This document shows, piece after piece, positions 17,431 to 27,687 of a stretch of 64,000 nt of DNA. Position 1 is the stretch's first letter, and the number at the start of each line of letters is the position of its first letter. The stretch covers positions 1 to 64,000 of the forward strand of contig JABFSU010000039.1 in assembly GCA_013140455.1 (NCBI GenBank), given 5' to 3'. The DNA is from Nitrospira sp. Lineage in GTDB: Bacteria; Nitrospirota; Nitrospiria; Nitrospirales; Nitrospiraceae. The translations under genes and the position numbers were made by a program. Under the pieces are notes generated by a model that saw only the letters and a list, made by a program, of their open reading frames with translations, made no database searches and had not been told where the DNA came from.

Positions 17431-17978
17431 AGATGAGCACTACGATGATCGTGAGCAATTTCGTGCTCTTTCAAATCGGCTGGTTTGCGTGCGTGTGGAG
17501 CGCCGCGGTCCACCAGCCATGGATCGGCGTGCTGGTGACGACCGGGGTGGTGGTCGCGCATGTGCTCCGCGCTCCCCTGCCGATGGCGGAGCTCACACTG
17601 GTATTCCTGGCACTCGTCTTGGGACTCGTCTTCGATAGCCTGTTGGTCTGGCAGGGCTGGCTTCAATATTCCTCGGGAATCATGATCCAAAACATTGCCC
17701 CGTATTGGATCGTGGCGTTGTGGGGGCTCTTCGCAACCCTCTTGAATGTTTCGTTGCGTTGGATGAGGGGGCGCTGGGTCATCGCAGTGGTGTTTGGAGC
17801 TGCCGGAGGTCCTGCCGCCTACTATGGCGGCCTCCGCCTGGGCGCGCTGGAATTCGGCAATATGCCCGCGGGTCTGTTAGCTCTGGCCATCGGCTGGGCG
17901 GTGCTGACGCCGCTGCTGCTGGCGTTGTCAGTTCGTTTTGACGGCTATGCCGGCCTGCTGGAGAAGAAGACGTCATGA
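17427..17978 (+). CDS. DUF2878 membrane protein
   Basis: NFVLFQIGWFACVWSAAVHQPWIG; multiple TM; ATGA overlaps on both sides. Confidence 0.75.
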   Translation: MKMSTTMIVSNFVLFQIGWFACVWSAAVHQPWIGVLVTTGVVVAHVLRAPLPMAELTLVFLALVLGLVFDSLLVWQGWLQYSSGIMIQNIAPYWIVALWGLFATLLNVSLRWMRGRWVIAVVFGAAGGPAAYYGGLRLGALEFGNMPAGLLALAIGWAVLTPLLLALSVRFDGYAGLLEKKTS

Positions 17979-18784
17979 GTCTATCGCTCTATGTCTTGGG
18001 ACTGGTTTCAATGCTGGGTCTGGCGACGCTGACATGGGTGGTCAGCGTCCTCAAGCGCGATGTGAGCATCGTGGACGGCGTGTGGGCCTTGATGCTCCTC
18101 GCCGCCGCGACGGTGTACGCCACCGGTGCGGAGCCCTATACGGGGCGGACGACGCTCATCCTGACGCTGGTTGTGCTGTGGGCCCTGCGCCTGTCAGGTC
18201 ATATCATTCATCGCAACTGGGGTGAGCCAGAGGACCGGCGTTATCGAGACATCCGCCAGAAATACGAACCCAATTTCGCATTGAAGAGTCTTGGCCTCAT
18301 TTTCTGGTTTCAGGCGGGCCTGGCGTGGATTATCTCCCTGCCCCTGTGGCCGGCTCTCACCGTACCGGTCGATGTAGGGGCATGGGATGTACTGGCGGTG
18401 ACGGTATGGACCGTCGGCATGATCTTCGAAGGCGTCGGAGATTGGCAATTGTCACGGTTCAAGGCCGACCCGGCGAACCACGGCAAGGTGATGGACCGCG
18501 GACTCTGGCGCTACACACGGCATCCCAACTACTTCGGCGAATGCCTGATCTGGTGGGGCTTCTCCCTCTTTGCGCTGCCGGCCGGGGCCTGGTGGACGGT
18601 CGTGGGGCCGCTGCTCCTCACATACATGCTCTTGAAATTCTCAGGCGTGACCTTGGTGGAGCAGACCATCGTCGAGCGGCGACCGGCGTATCGAGCCTAC
18701 ATCGCAAGGACCAATGCCTTCATTCCCGGTCCGCCGAAACAGGGTGTGCAGGCCTCCATTCCAGGAAAGAGACGTCATGATTAG
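17975..18784 (+). CDS. DUF1295 (steroid 5-alpha-reductase-like) membrane protein
   Basis: RDVSIVDGVWALMLL; NWGEPEDRRYRDIRQKY; GLWRYTRHPNYFGECLIWWGF. Confidence 0.9.
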   Translation: MSLSLYVLGLVSMLGLATLTWVVSVLKRDVSIVDGVWALMLLAAATVYATGAEPYTGRTTLILTLVVLWALRLSGHIIHRNWGEPEDRRYRDIRQKYEPNFALKSLGLIFWFQAGLAWIISLPLWPALTVPVDVGAWDVLAVTVWTVGMIFEGVGDWQLSRFKADPANHGKVMDRGLWRYTRHPNYFGECLIWWGFSLFALPAGAWWTVVGPLLLTYMLLKFSGVTLVEQTIVERRPAYRAYIARTNAFIPGPPKQGVQASIPGKRRHD

Positions 18785-19448
18785 CGCGTATTCCGTGACC
18801 AGCGGGTTTCGTATCGCGGTGGCCCTCCTCGGATTTCTGACGTGCCTTGGAAGCGCCTCCCAACAGGCTTGGAGCGCCAGCTCGCAGACCTATGACTTCA
18901 AGGTCTTCCTCGGCAAAGATGAAATCGGACGCCAGCGCTTTGACGTCTCTTCGGAAGGCGACCGGACCCAGGTCCGGGTAGACGCGCAGTTCAAGGTCAA
19001 GTTCCTGTACATCACGGTCTACACCTATCGGCATACCAATGTCGAAACATGGGAGGGAACGTGCCTGCGCGAGATTCGCGCGGAGACGGATGATAACGGC
19101 GATGCTTTCTTTGTGAACGGAATCTTTCGGAACGGTCAGTTGCAGGTTCAGACACAGGCCGGGAACTGGGCCGGCGAAGGATGTATCAAGACCTTTGCCT
19201 ACTGGAACCCTGAGTGGATCAAGGGCGAGCGATTGTTGAATTCGCAGACCGGCGAACATCAGCCGGTGTCTATTCTTGCGGTGGGTGAAGAAACGATCTC
19301 CGTGCAGGGAGTTCCGACGCGAGCCATTCACCGCCGGATCGTGACGGATAAGTTCGCGGTCGATCTCTGGTACACCTTGAACGGCAGATGGGTCGCGCTC
19401 CAATCCACCACAAAGAAGGGCGACACCCTTCGCTATACGCTCCAGTGA
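18777..19448 (+). CDS. DUF6134-like secreted protein
   Basis: Signal peptide; YDFKVFLGKDEIGRQRFDVSSEGDRTQVRVDAQFKVKFLYITVYTYRHTNVETWEG. Confidence 0.65.
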   Translation: MISAYSVTSGFRIAVALLGFLTCLGSASQQAWSASSQTYDFKVFLGKDEIGRQRFDVSSEGDRTQVRVDAQFKVKFLYITVYTYRHTNVETWEGTCLREIRAETDDNGDAFFVNGIFRNGQLQVQTQAGNWAGEGCIKTFAYWNPEWIKGERLLNSQTGEHQPVSILAVGEETISVQGVPTRAIHRRIVTDKFAVDLWYTLNGRWVALQSTTKKGDTLRYTLQ

Positions 19449-19455
19449 GGACTTC

Positions 19456-19986
19456 ATGTCATCTGTGAGGCCATCATTCTTCATGCCCGTTGCGCTGCTC
19501 GTACTCGCAGCCTGCAGCAGCCCGCCACCCATTCACACCGCGACGGCCGTGGACTTGGAGCGGTTCATGGGGGACTGGTATGTCATCGCCAATATTCCAA
19601 CATTTATTGAGACGAATGCCTACAACGCCATGGAGTCCTATCGCCTGGCCGGAGATGGCACCGTGGCCACGACCTTCAGTTTCCGCGAGGGCGGATTTGA
19701 GGGCGCGCGCAAGACCTATCATCCGACCGGCTATATCATCGACAGGCAATCGAATGCCGTCTGGGGTATGCAATTCATCTGGCCGATCAAGTCCGACTAT
19801 CGCATCATCTACGTGGATGATGCCTACGATCAGACCATCATCGGCAGGATACAGCGCGATTATGTCTGGCTGATGGCGCGCAAACCGCAGTTCTCTGAAG
19901 TTGATTACCAGCGGTTTCTGCGGCTCATCGCTGAGCAGGGCTACGATGTCTCTAAAGTCCGCAAGGTGCCGCAGCGGTGGAACTAG
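19456..19986 (+). CDS. Lipocalin family lipoprotein (Blc-like)
   Basis: Lipobox LVLAACSS; DLERFMGDWYVIANIPTFIE; IIGRIQRDYVWLMARKPQ. Confidence 0.9.
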   Translation: MSSVRPSFFMPVALLVLAACSSPPPIHTATAVDLERFMGDWYVIANIPTFIETNAYNAMESYRLAGDGTVATTFSFREGGFEGARKTYHPTGYIIDRQSNAVWGMQFIWPIKSDYRIIYVDDAYDQTIIGRIQRDYVWLMARKPQFSEVDYQRFLRLIAEQGYDVSKVRKVPQRWN

Positions 19987-20160
19987 TGTGTCCCAGGAAA
20001 GAATGGAACCAGTCGATCGCTATGTGTTGACAGGCCTGCCTGGCTGGGGATTCAGTTGGAGCTCAACGGCCAGCGCAAGGGAATCATACCGGGTGTCGAT
20101 ATTGTGGCGACCTATATTGCGATCTGGTCCGGACCCGATCAACGAGGCGCTGAAGATCGT

Positions 20161-21420
20161 ATGAAAATCGCGATTGTCGGCACAGGCATCTCCGGAATGG
20201 TCGCGGCCTATCTCCTTCACCGGGATCATGAGATCATCGTGTTCGAGGCGGCTGACTATATCGGAGGACACACGAACACGATCGACGTGCAAATGAATGG
20301 CCGGACCTATGCGGTCGACACGGGATTCATCGTCTTCAACGACTGGACCTACCCGAATTTCATAGCGCTGCTGAAAAACCTCGGCGTCGTATCGCAGGCG
20401 AGCGACATGAGTTTCAGCGTGAAGTGCGAGCAGACCGGTCTGGAGTACAACGGCACATCGATGAACACCCTCTTCGCGCAGCGCCGAAATCTGCTCCGGC
20501 CGTCGTTCTATCGCATGATCCGCGACATCCTGCACTTCAATCGGGAATCGGTGGAGCTCCTCAGCCAGCCGGAGCCCGGCCCGTCGCTCGGGGCGTATCT
20601 CAAGGCGAACCGCTACTCCAGAGAGTTTATCGAGCAGTACATTGTGCCGATGGGAGCCGCAATCTGGTCGGCCGACCACGCTACCATGTGGGGATTTCCG
20701 GCGCGCTATCTGGTGCAGTTCTTCAAGAATCACGGGATGCTGTCCGTGAACGAGCGTCCTACCTGGAGGGTGATCAAGGGCGGCTCGCAACGTTATATGG
20801 AGAGGCTGATCGCGCCATTTCGTGATCGGATTCAGCTGAATGCACCGGTCGAGTCCGTCGTCCGCCACTCCGACTCGGTCGAGATCCGTCTGACGCAGAG
20901 GGGGGTCGGGCGCACGATGCGGTTCGACCATGTGATCATTGCGGCACATAGCGATCAGGCTCTTTCGATGTTGGCGGATGCCTCACCGGCGGAGAGAGAA
21001 ATTCTCGGCGCAATCCCCTATCACGATAATGAAGCGGTCCTCCATACCGACGCCTCGCTCCTCCCCCGGCGCAAACTGGCCTGGGCTGCCTGGAACTATC
21101 ATCTGCTCCGGAATCAGCCGGATCGCGCGGTGGTGACCTATCACATGAACCGTCTGCAGGACCTGACGGCATCCCATGAGTTCTGCGTCACGTTGAATCA
21201 TACGCAGGCCATCGATCCCAGGAAGATCATTCGGCGGATCACCTATCACCATCCGGTCTATTCCCCTGCCGCCGTCGCGGCGCAGAAGCGGCATGGTGAG
21301 ATCAGCGGCGTGAACCGGACGTCGTATTGCGGGGCCTATTGGGGGTTCGGGTTTCACGAGGACGGGGTTAAGAGCGCCCTGGCGGTCTGCAGGCCTTTCG
21401 GCAAGGATCTGTCGTCATGA
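20161..21420 (+). CDS. FAD-dependent oxidoreductase (flavin amine oxidase family, phytoene-desaturase-like)
   Basis: MKIAIVGTGISGMVAAYLLHRDHEIIVFEAADYIGGHTNTI Rossmann motif; VDTGFIVFNDWTYPNF. Confidence 0.92.
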   Translation: MKIAIVGTGISGMVAAYLLHRDHEIIVFEAADYIGGHTNTIDVQMNGRTYAVDTGFIVFNDWTYPNFIALLKNLGVVSQASDMSFSVKCEQTGLEYNGTSMNTLFAQRRNLLRPSFYRMIRDILHFNRESVELLSQPEPGPSLGAYLKANRYSREFIEQYIVPMGAAIWSADHATMWGFPARYLVQFFKNHGMLSVNERPTWRVIKGGSQRYMERLIAPFRDRIQLNAPVESVVRHSDSVEIRLTQRGVGRTMRFDHVIIAAHSDQALSMLADASPAEREILGAIPYHDNEAVLHTDASLLPRRKLAWAAWNYHLLRNQPDRAVVTYHMNRLQDLTASHEFCVTLNHTQAIDPRKIIRRITYHHPVYSPAAVAAQKRHGEISGVNRTSYCGAYWGFGFHEDGVKSALAVCRPFGKDLSS

Positions 21421-22208
21421 ACAGTTGTATCTATACAGGGACGGTTCGACACCGGCGTGTCAACCCGGTGCCCCATGCGTTCACCTACCGGCTCTTCATG
21501 ATGTACCTGGATCTGGGCGAGCTGCCGGCGGTGTTTCAGCAGCGCTGGCTGTGGTCTGTAGATCGCCCCAATGTGGCGTCGTTCCGGCGGAGCGATCATG
21601 TCGGCGATCCGGGGACGCCTCTGGATGGTTCTATCCGGGCACTCGTCGCGGAGCGCACGGGGCAGACCCCGGCCGGTCCGATCAGGCTGCTCACTCATTG
21701 TCGCTATTTCGGCTATGTTTTCAATCCGGTGAGCTTCTTCTTTTGTTACGACGGGTCTGGGGAACACGTCGAGGCGATCGTGGCGGAGATCACGAATACT
21801 CCGTGGGGCGAACGCCACTGTTATGTACTTGGCGACAGGGACAACCTTGCGACCGGTTCACGCAAGCGGTTTCATCTCGACAAAGTGTTTCATATTTCTC
21901 CCTTTATCGACATGGACGTGGCCTATGACTGGCGGTTCACCGAACCGACGAGGCAGCTGACGATTCACATGGAGAACCTGCGCGACGGGCATCCCTTCTT
22001 TGACGCGACGATGGTGTTGCAGCGAAAGGAGCTGTCCGGAACTACCCTGGCGCGGGTGCTGGTGCAATATCCTCTGATGACGGCCAAGGTTATTGGTGCG
22101 ATTCATTGGCAGGCCTTGCGGCTCTGGATGAAAGGGGTGCCATTTCTTTCACATCCGAAGAAACGGAAGGAGGCGTCGCCTGCGGCGACGAATGATCTAC
22201 ACCTATGA
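21417..22208 (+). CDS. DUF1365 family protein
   Basis: YTGTVRHRRVNPVPHAFTYRLFMMYLDL; LLTHCRYFGYVFNPVSFFFCYD; KVFHISPFIDMD. Confidence 0.94.
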   Translation: MNSCIYTGTVRHRRVNPVPHAFTYRLFMMYLDLGELPAVFQQRWLWSVDRPNVASFRRSDHVGDPGTPLDGSIRALVAERTGQTPAGPIRLLTHCRYFGYVFNPVSFFFCYDGSGEHVEAIVAEITNTPWGERHCYVLGDRDNLATGSRKRFHLDKVFHISPFIDMDVAYDWRFTEPTRQLTIHMENLRDGHPFFDATMVLQRKELSGTTLARVLVQYPLMTAKVIGAIHWQALRLWMKGVPFLSHPKKRKEASPAATNDLHL

Positions 22209-23509
22209 GCGACACCACGATTCCATCAGATGTGATGGGTGAACGGACATCGGGCCCGGTCTCCCCGCCTTCACGTGTGCTGGCGCAATTGTACCGGCTT
22301 ACCCGACGAGCGGTCTTTGTCCGGATGAAATCTCTCCGCCAGGGCTCAGTGATCGTGGTCGACGGGCGCGAGAAGCATACATTCGGCCAGCTGACCCCGG
22401 CCTGTCCGCTACAAGCGACGATCACGATCCGCAATCCGCGCACTTATGCCGATATCGCCTTGGGCGGGACGATCGGGGTTGCCGATGCCTACAGGCGTGG
22501 ATTCTGGAGCTGTGACGATCTCACGACACTGGTTCGTATCTTTGTCCTCAATCGCGAGTTGCTGGACGGTGTGGAAGGAGGTCTTGCGATACTGACCCGG
22601 CCCTTGCTCAAGGCCATGCACTGGCTCAATCGCAATACGAAGGCGGGCAGCCGGAAGAATATCGCCGCCCATTACGACCTGGGTAACGAATTCTTTCGCC
22701 TCGTGCTTGATGAGACGATGATGTATTCCTGCGCGTACTTCGAACGTCCGGATGCCACCCTTGCGGAAGCGTCGCGTGCCAAGAACGACCGGATTTGCCG
22801 GAAGTTGCAGCTGTCCGCCAGCGATCATCTGCTGGAGATCGGCACCGGCTGGGGTGGGTTCGCCATTCATGCAGCCTCGCAGTACGGGTGTCGTGTGACG
22901 ACGACGACGATCTCCCGACAGCAGTTCGATTTGGCGGTGCAGCGTGTGGATGCAGCGGGACTGCGGGATCGGGTGACGGTCATTCAGACAGACTATCGCG
23001 ATCTACCTCAGTTGAAACATCGCTTTGACAAGCTGGTCTCCATCGAGATGATCGAGGCGGTCGGCCACCATTATTTCGAGGCCTACTTTGATGTCTGCAA
23101 TCGGATGTTGAAATCCGACGGACTGATGCTTCTGCAGGGCATCACGATCGACGAGCAGCTCTACGAGCGGGCCAAACGGTCCGTCGACTTTATCAAACAT
23201 TTCATGTTTCCCGGCAGTTGTATTCCTTCGGTCAGTGCGCTGATTGCCGCGTCGGCGAAGAGCGGAGGGCTCAATCTCGTGCAGTTGGAAGACATTGGGG
23301 CGCACTACATTCCGACGCTTCAAGCCTGGCGGAGGAATGCGGCTCAGGCGCTTTCGCCAATCACGGCACTCGGGTATCCGTCGGACTTTCTGCGGCTGTG
23401 GGAGTTTTATCTTAGCTATTGTGAAGGAGGTTTTACAGAGCGCTCGATCAGTAATGTTCACCTGCTCCTGGCCAAATCCGGCTGGCGTGGCGCCCCCATC
23501 GCATGCTGA
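22205..23509 (+). CDS. cfa: Cyclopropane-fatty-acyl-phospholipid synthase family methyltransferase
   Basis: HYDLGNEFFRLVLDETMMYSCAYFERPDATLAEASRAKNDRICRKL; LLEIGTGWGGFAIHAASQYGCRVTTTTIS. Confidence 0.92.
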   Translation: MSDTTIPSDVMGERTSGPVSPPSRVLAQLYRLTRRAVFVRMKSLRQGSVIVVDGREKHTFGQLTPACPLQATITIRNPRTYADIALGGTIGVADAYRRGFWSCDDLTTLVRIFVLNRELLDGVEGGLAILTRPLLKAMHWLNRNTKAGSRKNIAAHYDLGNEFFRLVLDETMMYSCAYFERPDATLAEASRAKNDRICRKLQLSASDHLLEIGTGWGGFAIHAASQYGCRVTTTTISRQQFDLAVQRVDAAGLRDRVTVIQTDYRDLPQLKHRFDKLVSIEMIEAVGHHYFEAYFDVCNRMLKSDGLMLLQGITIDEQLYERAKRSVDFIKHFMFPGSCIPSVSALIAASAKSGGLNLVQLEDIGAHYIPTLQAWRRNAAQALSPITALGYPSDFLRLWEFYLSYCEGGFTERSISNVHLLLAKSGWRGAPIAC

Positions 23510-23717
23510 ACAGGGTCGCCATCGATGCCGCCGTTCAACTCATCCGGTGGGCGTCATCATGGGGAGACGGCTTCTTAGAAGAACGGATCGGGCCGGCATC
23601 GGCAGCCTGCATTCTGCCGCTCCACGTGCCTGTGGACCGCTACTTTGCTTCAGCGGGTGCTGCCTTCCATCGCTCAACCGTGTAGAATAGTGTCCCACTG
23701 TTCATTCACCTCGGCCA

Positions 23718-24302
23718 ATGGAGGGATCTGTGCGGGAGCAATTAGCAATAGCGTTTCACGAGACGCACTCCTTTAAGTGGGATCCCCAGGGCGGGTTTAA
23801 GCTGGCGTCGGGGATCACGAGCCCTTTCTATGTCGATTGTCGCGCGCTCATGGCGCATCCGGGCGCACGGCGTCTGGTGGGGCAGCTGGCCTATGAGGCG
23901 TTGCGCGGGGTGGAGTTGCAGTGTCTTGGCGGGTTGGAGATCGGGGCGATCTCAATTGCCACGACGATTTCCGACTATGCCTTCACGGCTCAACCGGCAC
24001 GGGACTGGCGGACATTTGTTGTTCGCAAGCAGGCTAAGGATCATGGATTGGGAAAGTTGATCGAGGGGGCCTACAAACCCGGTGAGCGGGCGCTCATTGT
24101 GGACGATGTGCTGACCAGCGGCGGATCACTCTTAAAGGCGGTCGCGGCGGCGAGAGGGGCCGGATTGACCGTCACCCATGCGTTGGTGATTGTCGACCGG
24201 CAGGAGCAGGAGGGACGTAAGAAAGTTGAAGCTGAAGGTCTCACGCTGGTGAGTCTTCTGACAATCGAGGATCTGACGAAGCACAACAGGGCCGCGCGCT
24301 AG
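23718..24302 (+). CDS. pyrE: Orotate phosphoribosyltransferase
   Basis: FKLASGITSPFYVDCRAL; VVRKQAKDHGLGKLIEG; ERALIVDDVLTSGGSLLKAV. Confidence 0.92.
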   Translation: MEGSVREQLAIAFHETHSFKWDPQGGFKLASGITSPFYVDCRALMAHPGARRLVGQLAYEALRGVELQCLGGLEIGAISIATTISDYAFTAQPARDWRTFVVRKQAKDHGLGKLIEGAYKPGERALIVDDVLTSGGSLLKAVAAARGAGLTVTHALVIVDRQEQEGRKKVEAEGLTLVSLLTIEDLTKHNRAAR

Positions 24303-24313
24303 TCTTTCGCGAT

Positions 24314-24652
24314 CTACCTGCACTGAAACTGAATCCCCCAGCGGCGCTCCTGGACGGCCTCTTGGGCACCCTCGACGGGGCCGGTAACACGGACTCGCCC
24401 TTTGGTTTCTCCCTCCCGGATGATCGAGTAAGCTCCGCCGCACTTCTCTTTCATGATGGCCAGCGCATCTTTTCTGAACGAGGACAGCATGGCACCCTGC
24501 TCGCCCTTGAACGGATACACGACGACTCCGCCGCGGTCAGACTCCTGTATCAATGTCGCGCCCTGTCCGCAGCCGGTCAGTAAGAGGGGTAGGAGGAGAA
24601 GCAGGGATCTTGACCCCTCGTTTAACTTCTTTTTATGATCAGGCAGCATCAT
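24314..24652 (-). CDS. Putative lipoprotein
   Basis: Lipobox LLLTGCGQG; start chosen at MMLPDHKKK. Confidence 0.65.
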   Translation of the reverse strand: MMLPDHKKKLNEGSRSLLLLLPLLLTGCGQGATLIQESDRGGVVVYPFKGEQGAMLSSFRKDALAIMKEKCGGAYSIIREGETKGRVRVTGPVEGAQEAVQERRWGIQFQCR

Positions 24653-24693
24653 GTTCGACTCTAGAAACGTATTGCGAACCATGAGGAGGTCTT

Positions 24694-25119
24694 ATGCAAC
24701 GGTGGAAGTGGGGACTCATGGGCGCTCTTCTGCTGAGCAGTCTCGCTGTCACCAGTCAGGTGTGGTCATACCATTCTTACCTGCTGACCGTCCAGCAACT
24801 GCAGGCGGGATTGGCCAAAGCATCGACCCCGGATAAGAAGGGTTTCGTGTTGGTTGATGTGAGAAGCCCTGAAGAGCACCGGACCGGCATGATTCCCGGT
24901 ACGGACCTGAATATCGAATTCCGAGACATGAAAACCAGACATCGTGAACTCGGGGCTCAGTTAGACGAACACATTGTCGTGTATTGCCAGTCCGGCCACC
25001 GCAGCAACATCGCCGCAGAAACGCTGGCCGATCTGGGCTATCGCCACGTTTATAATGTATCGGGAAGCATGAATGCCTGGATGGAAGCGGGATATCCGGT
25101 CGCGCGCCCTGGACGTTAG
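24694..25119 (+). CDS. Rhodanese-like domain protein with signal/TM segment
   Basis: FVLVDVRSPEEHRTGMIPGT; IVVYCQSGHRSNIAAETLADLGY. Confidence 0.9.
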   Translation: MQRWKWGLMGALLLSSLAVTSQVWSYHSYLLTVQQLQAGLAKASTPDKKGFVLVDVRSPEEHRTGMIPGTDLNIEFRDMKTRHRELGAQLDEHIVVYCQSGHRSNIAAETLADLGYRHVYNVSGSMNAWMEAGYPVARPGR

Positions 25120-26015
25120 GGTTTTGGCGAGAGCTTAGCTGCGCCCGTGACGCTCTCTCGCGGACTGAGGCCGATGATCGTGGGCAGCGGAATATGTGCG
25201 GTTGACCGGCCGGCGAACACGTCTTTCCAATTCGCCCGCGTGTCTGAGGGTTCTCCGTTTTTCCAGAGGGATTCTGAGACGAAGAGATCGGACGAGGATC
25301 CACCATCCATGGCCATGGCGAGTGTGATCGATGGGAATGTATCCCGCAAACATTGGCCGAGCCCATGTAAGGTGACAAGACCGAGGCTCTTCAGAATCAG
25401 AATGTGCCCGTCTTTGTCTTCAGCCACCACGGTTTGGTAAGCTCGCTTTCCTGTCTGCCGCACGCGTATGGTTCCTTTACGATCAAGCAGCATCAACGAC
25501 TGGGCTGCTTCCAGATATGCGGGTGTCTCTTCATGAAAGACATCGCTGGCCAGGTCCAGCACCCCTGCTTTGGGCGTCGAGAGAGGCGTGTGCGGTTCTG
25601 CGACGAACAGCCCTTGCCAGATGCTGTGGCGCCGACTGCCGAGTGACTTCCCGTCTTTAAAGAGCAGGCCGAGGTACGCGAAGTTCTCTCTGAACAGTCC
25701 GGCGTTGAACAAGATCTCGTGATTGGTTCGTTTCTGCCATTCGTCAATAGTGGGGGGATGCAGCAGACCTTCCTGAGTAAAGTAGTGTACCGAAAAACGA
25801 TGGAGGGCCGGATTGACCTTGATAACCAACAATCGGTCAATGTCGGGACATCGCTCGTCCGGCTGCCAGATCGAGGCGGTCAGGCCTGGTCGGAGAGGCT
25901 CCCAAAGTGGCTCTTGTGCAAGTGCCGGCGTTGTTGACCAGAGCAGGAGTGCGATGAAGAACACGTAGGGCATGCGGCAGGAACGGTGTGTCGTCTGAAG
26001 GTCCATGAGGCCCAT
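25116..26015 (-). CDS. Phosphodiester glycosidase (NAGPA/DUF2233) family protein
   Basis: EILFNAGLFRENFAYLGLLFKDGKSL; SITLAMAMDGGSSSDLFV. Confidence 0.85.
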   Translation of the reverse strand: MGLMDLQTTHRSCRMPYVFFIALLLWSTTPALAQEPLWEPLRPGLTASIWQPDERCPDIDRLLVIKVNPALHRFSVHYFTQEGLLHPPTIDEWQKRTNHEILFNAGLFRENFAYLGLLFKDGKSLGSRRHSIWQGLFVAEPHTPLSTPKAGVLDLASDVFHEETPAYLEAAQSLMLLDRKGTIRVRQTGKRAYQTVVAEDKDGHILILKSLGLVTLHGLGQCLRDTFPSITLAMAMDGGSSSDLFVSESLWKNGEPSDTRANWKDVFAGRSTAHIPLPTIIGLSPRESVTGAAKLSPKP

Positions 26016-26049
26016 CCATGGTGGCGCCGTGATGCGGCACCCTGTGCGA

Positions 26050-27666
26050 TTACGATGCGTGAGAGGTGGAGGTTTCCTTCCGCGGCGAACCGTTCTGTGG
26101 GAGCGGCGTCAGATCGAGGAGCTGGCGAATCCGTTGGCTCAGGGCTTCCGGCGTAAACGGCTTCTGGAGGTAGTCACTCAGCTGATCAGTCGCACCGATG
26201 CCGACATCGTCTGTATACCCCGATATGAAGAGAATCCTGAGGTCGGGCTTGAGGATGCGCAGATGTTGTGCCAGTTCGGTCCCGCTCATGCCGGGCATGA
26301 CCACATCGGTGAGGAGAAGCTGATAATTGCCTATCTGCTGTGTGGCGACCAGGCAGGCTTCCAGTCCGTTTTTGGATTCCAATATGCGATAGCCGAGTTT
26401 TTTGAGTTCATCCCGGACGAGGTCACGCACGGAGGCGTCGTCTTCGACGAGGAGGATGGTTTCACGTCCCCGGTGTGATGAACGAGGGGCTTGGTCGGAC
26501 GTGGTCGGATCGGGATGTGATCGGACCGCGGGGAAATAGACGTCGAAGCGACTGCCTTGACCAATCCGGCTGGTCACATCGAGGCCTCCCCCACTCTGGG
26601 TGACAATGCCAAACACGGTCGACAGACCCAGGCCGGTGCCTTTCCCTTCTTCTTTGGTGGTGAAAAACGGTTCGAAGATATGGGTGAGGGTATCGGGCGA
26701 CATCCCGCTTCCGGTATCTGACACGCTGAGTTTGACGAATGTTCCGAGCGCAGGAAGCTGGACATGATACATCGGCGTCCTTGTCAGCTCGACCTGCGCG
26801 GTCTCGATCCTCAGCCTGCCTCCCTTGGGCATCGCATCCCGCGCATTCACGACGAGGTTCATGAGGACTTGTTCAATCTGGGCGGGATCGGCGCTGATGC
26901 GGAGATCCTGAGGTGCCAGGGCGAGGGTGAGCTCCAGATCTTCGCCGATCAGCCGGCGCATCATCGTTTCGAAATTGGTAATCAGCGGATTCACGCTCAG
27001 CACTTTTGGGGTCGACGGTTGCTTGCGGCTGAATGTCAGGAGCTGACGGATCAGCGTCGCGGCCCGATCACCCGCCTTCTGCATTTCTTCGACCTTGGTC
27101 CGGAAGGGATGTTCCGTCTCCATCTCGTTGAGCAGGACCTGGGCATGGCCCATGATGACGGTGAGGAGATTGTTGAAATCGTGGGCGAGCCCTCCGGCGA
27201 GACGGCCGACGGCTTCCATCTTTTGGGCCTGCCGGAGCTGCTTCTCGCTTTGTCGCAGGGCTTCTTCAACGCGGGCGCGCTCCTGCCGTTCCTGCAATTC
27301 CCTGATGGCACGTTGGAGTGACGGCACGAGCCGTCCGAGGCGCTGTTTTAAGATGTAATCGGTGGCGCCTCGATGCATGGCGTCGATGGCCAGTTCCTCG
27401 CCGAGGGTTCCGGAGACGAAGATGAACGGGATATCGGGCCTGAGTTGTTGCGCGAGCGAGAGGGCGGTGATCCCATCGAATCCGGGAAGAGAATAATCCG
27501 CCAGGATCAGGTCGATCTTTCCTGCTTTCAATGCGTCGACAAAGGCATCCCGTCGATCGACCCGGCTGGTCTCACACGGAATGCCGCCCTCGTTGAGGGT
27601 CGCCAGGATCAACTCGGCGTCGGCGGGGTTGTCCTCAAGCTGGAGGAGTCTCAGCGGGGTCGTCAC
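26050..27666 (-). CDS. Hybrid histidine kinase (REC-HisKA-HATPase-REC)
   Basis: [67 protein letters not shown]. Confidence 0.94.
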   Translation of the reverse strand: MTTPLRLLQLEDNPADAELILATLNEGGIPCETSRVDRRDAFVDALKAGKIDLILADYSLPGFDGITALSLAQQLRPDIPFIFVSGTLGEELAIDAMHRGATDYILKQRLGRLVPSLQRAIRELQERQERARVEEALRQSEKQLRQAQKMEAVGRLAGGLAHDFNNLLTVIMGHAQVLLNEMETEHPFRTKVEEMQKAGDRAATLIRQLLTFSRKQPSTPKVLSVNPLITNFETMMRRLIGEDLELTLALAPQDLRISADPAQIEQVLMNLVVNARDAMPKGGRLRIETAQVELTRTPMYHVQLPALGTFVKLSVSDTGSGMSPDTLTHIFEPFFTTKEEGKGTGLGLSTVFGIVTQSGGGLDVTSRIGQGSRFDVYFPAVRSHPDPTTSDQAPRSSHRGRETILLVEDDASVRDLVRDELKKLGYRILESKNGLEACLVATQQIGNYQLLLTDVVMPGMSGTELAQHLRILKPDLRILFISGYTDDVGIGATDQLSDYLQKPFTPEALSQRIRQLLDLTPLPQNGSPRKETSTSHAS

Positions 27667-27687
27667 AGAACCTCGGGGTGCGTCATA

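Noticed and set aside
23503-23685. 60-aa ORF overlapping the end of the CFA synthase gene
   Set aside because: ATG overlap is suggestive but there are no recognisable motifs and no supporting RBS; not enough to call a gene.
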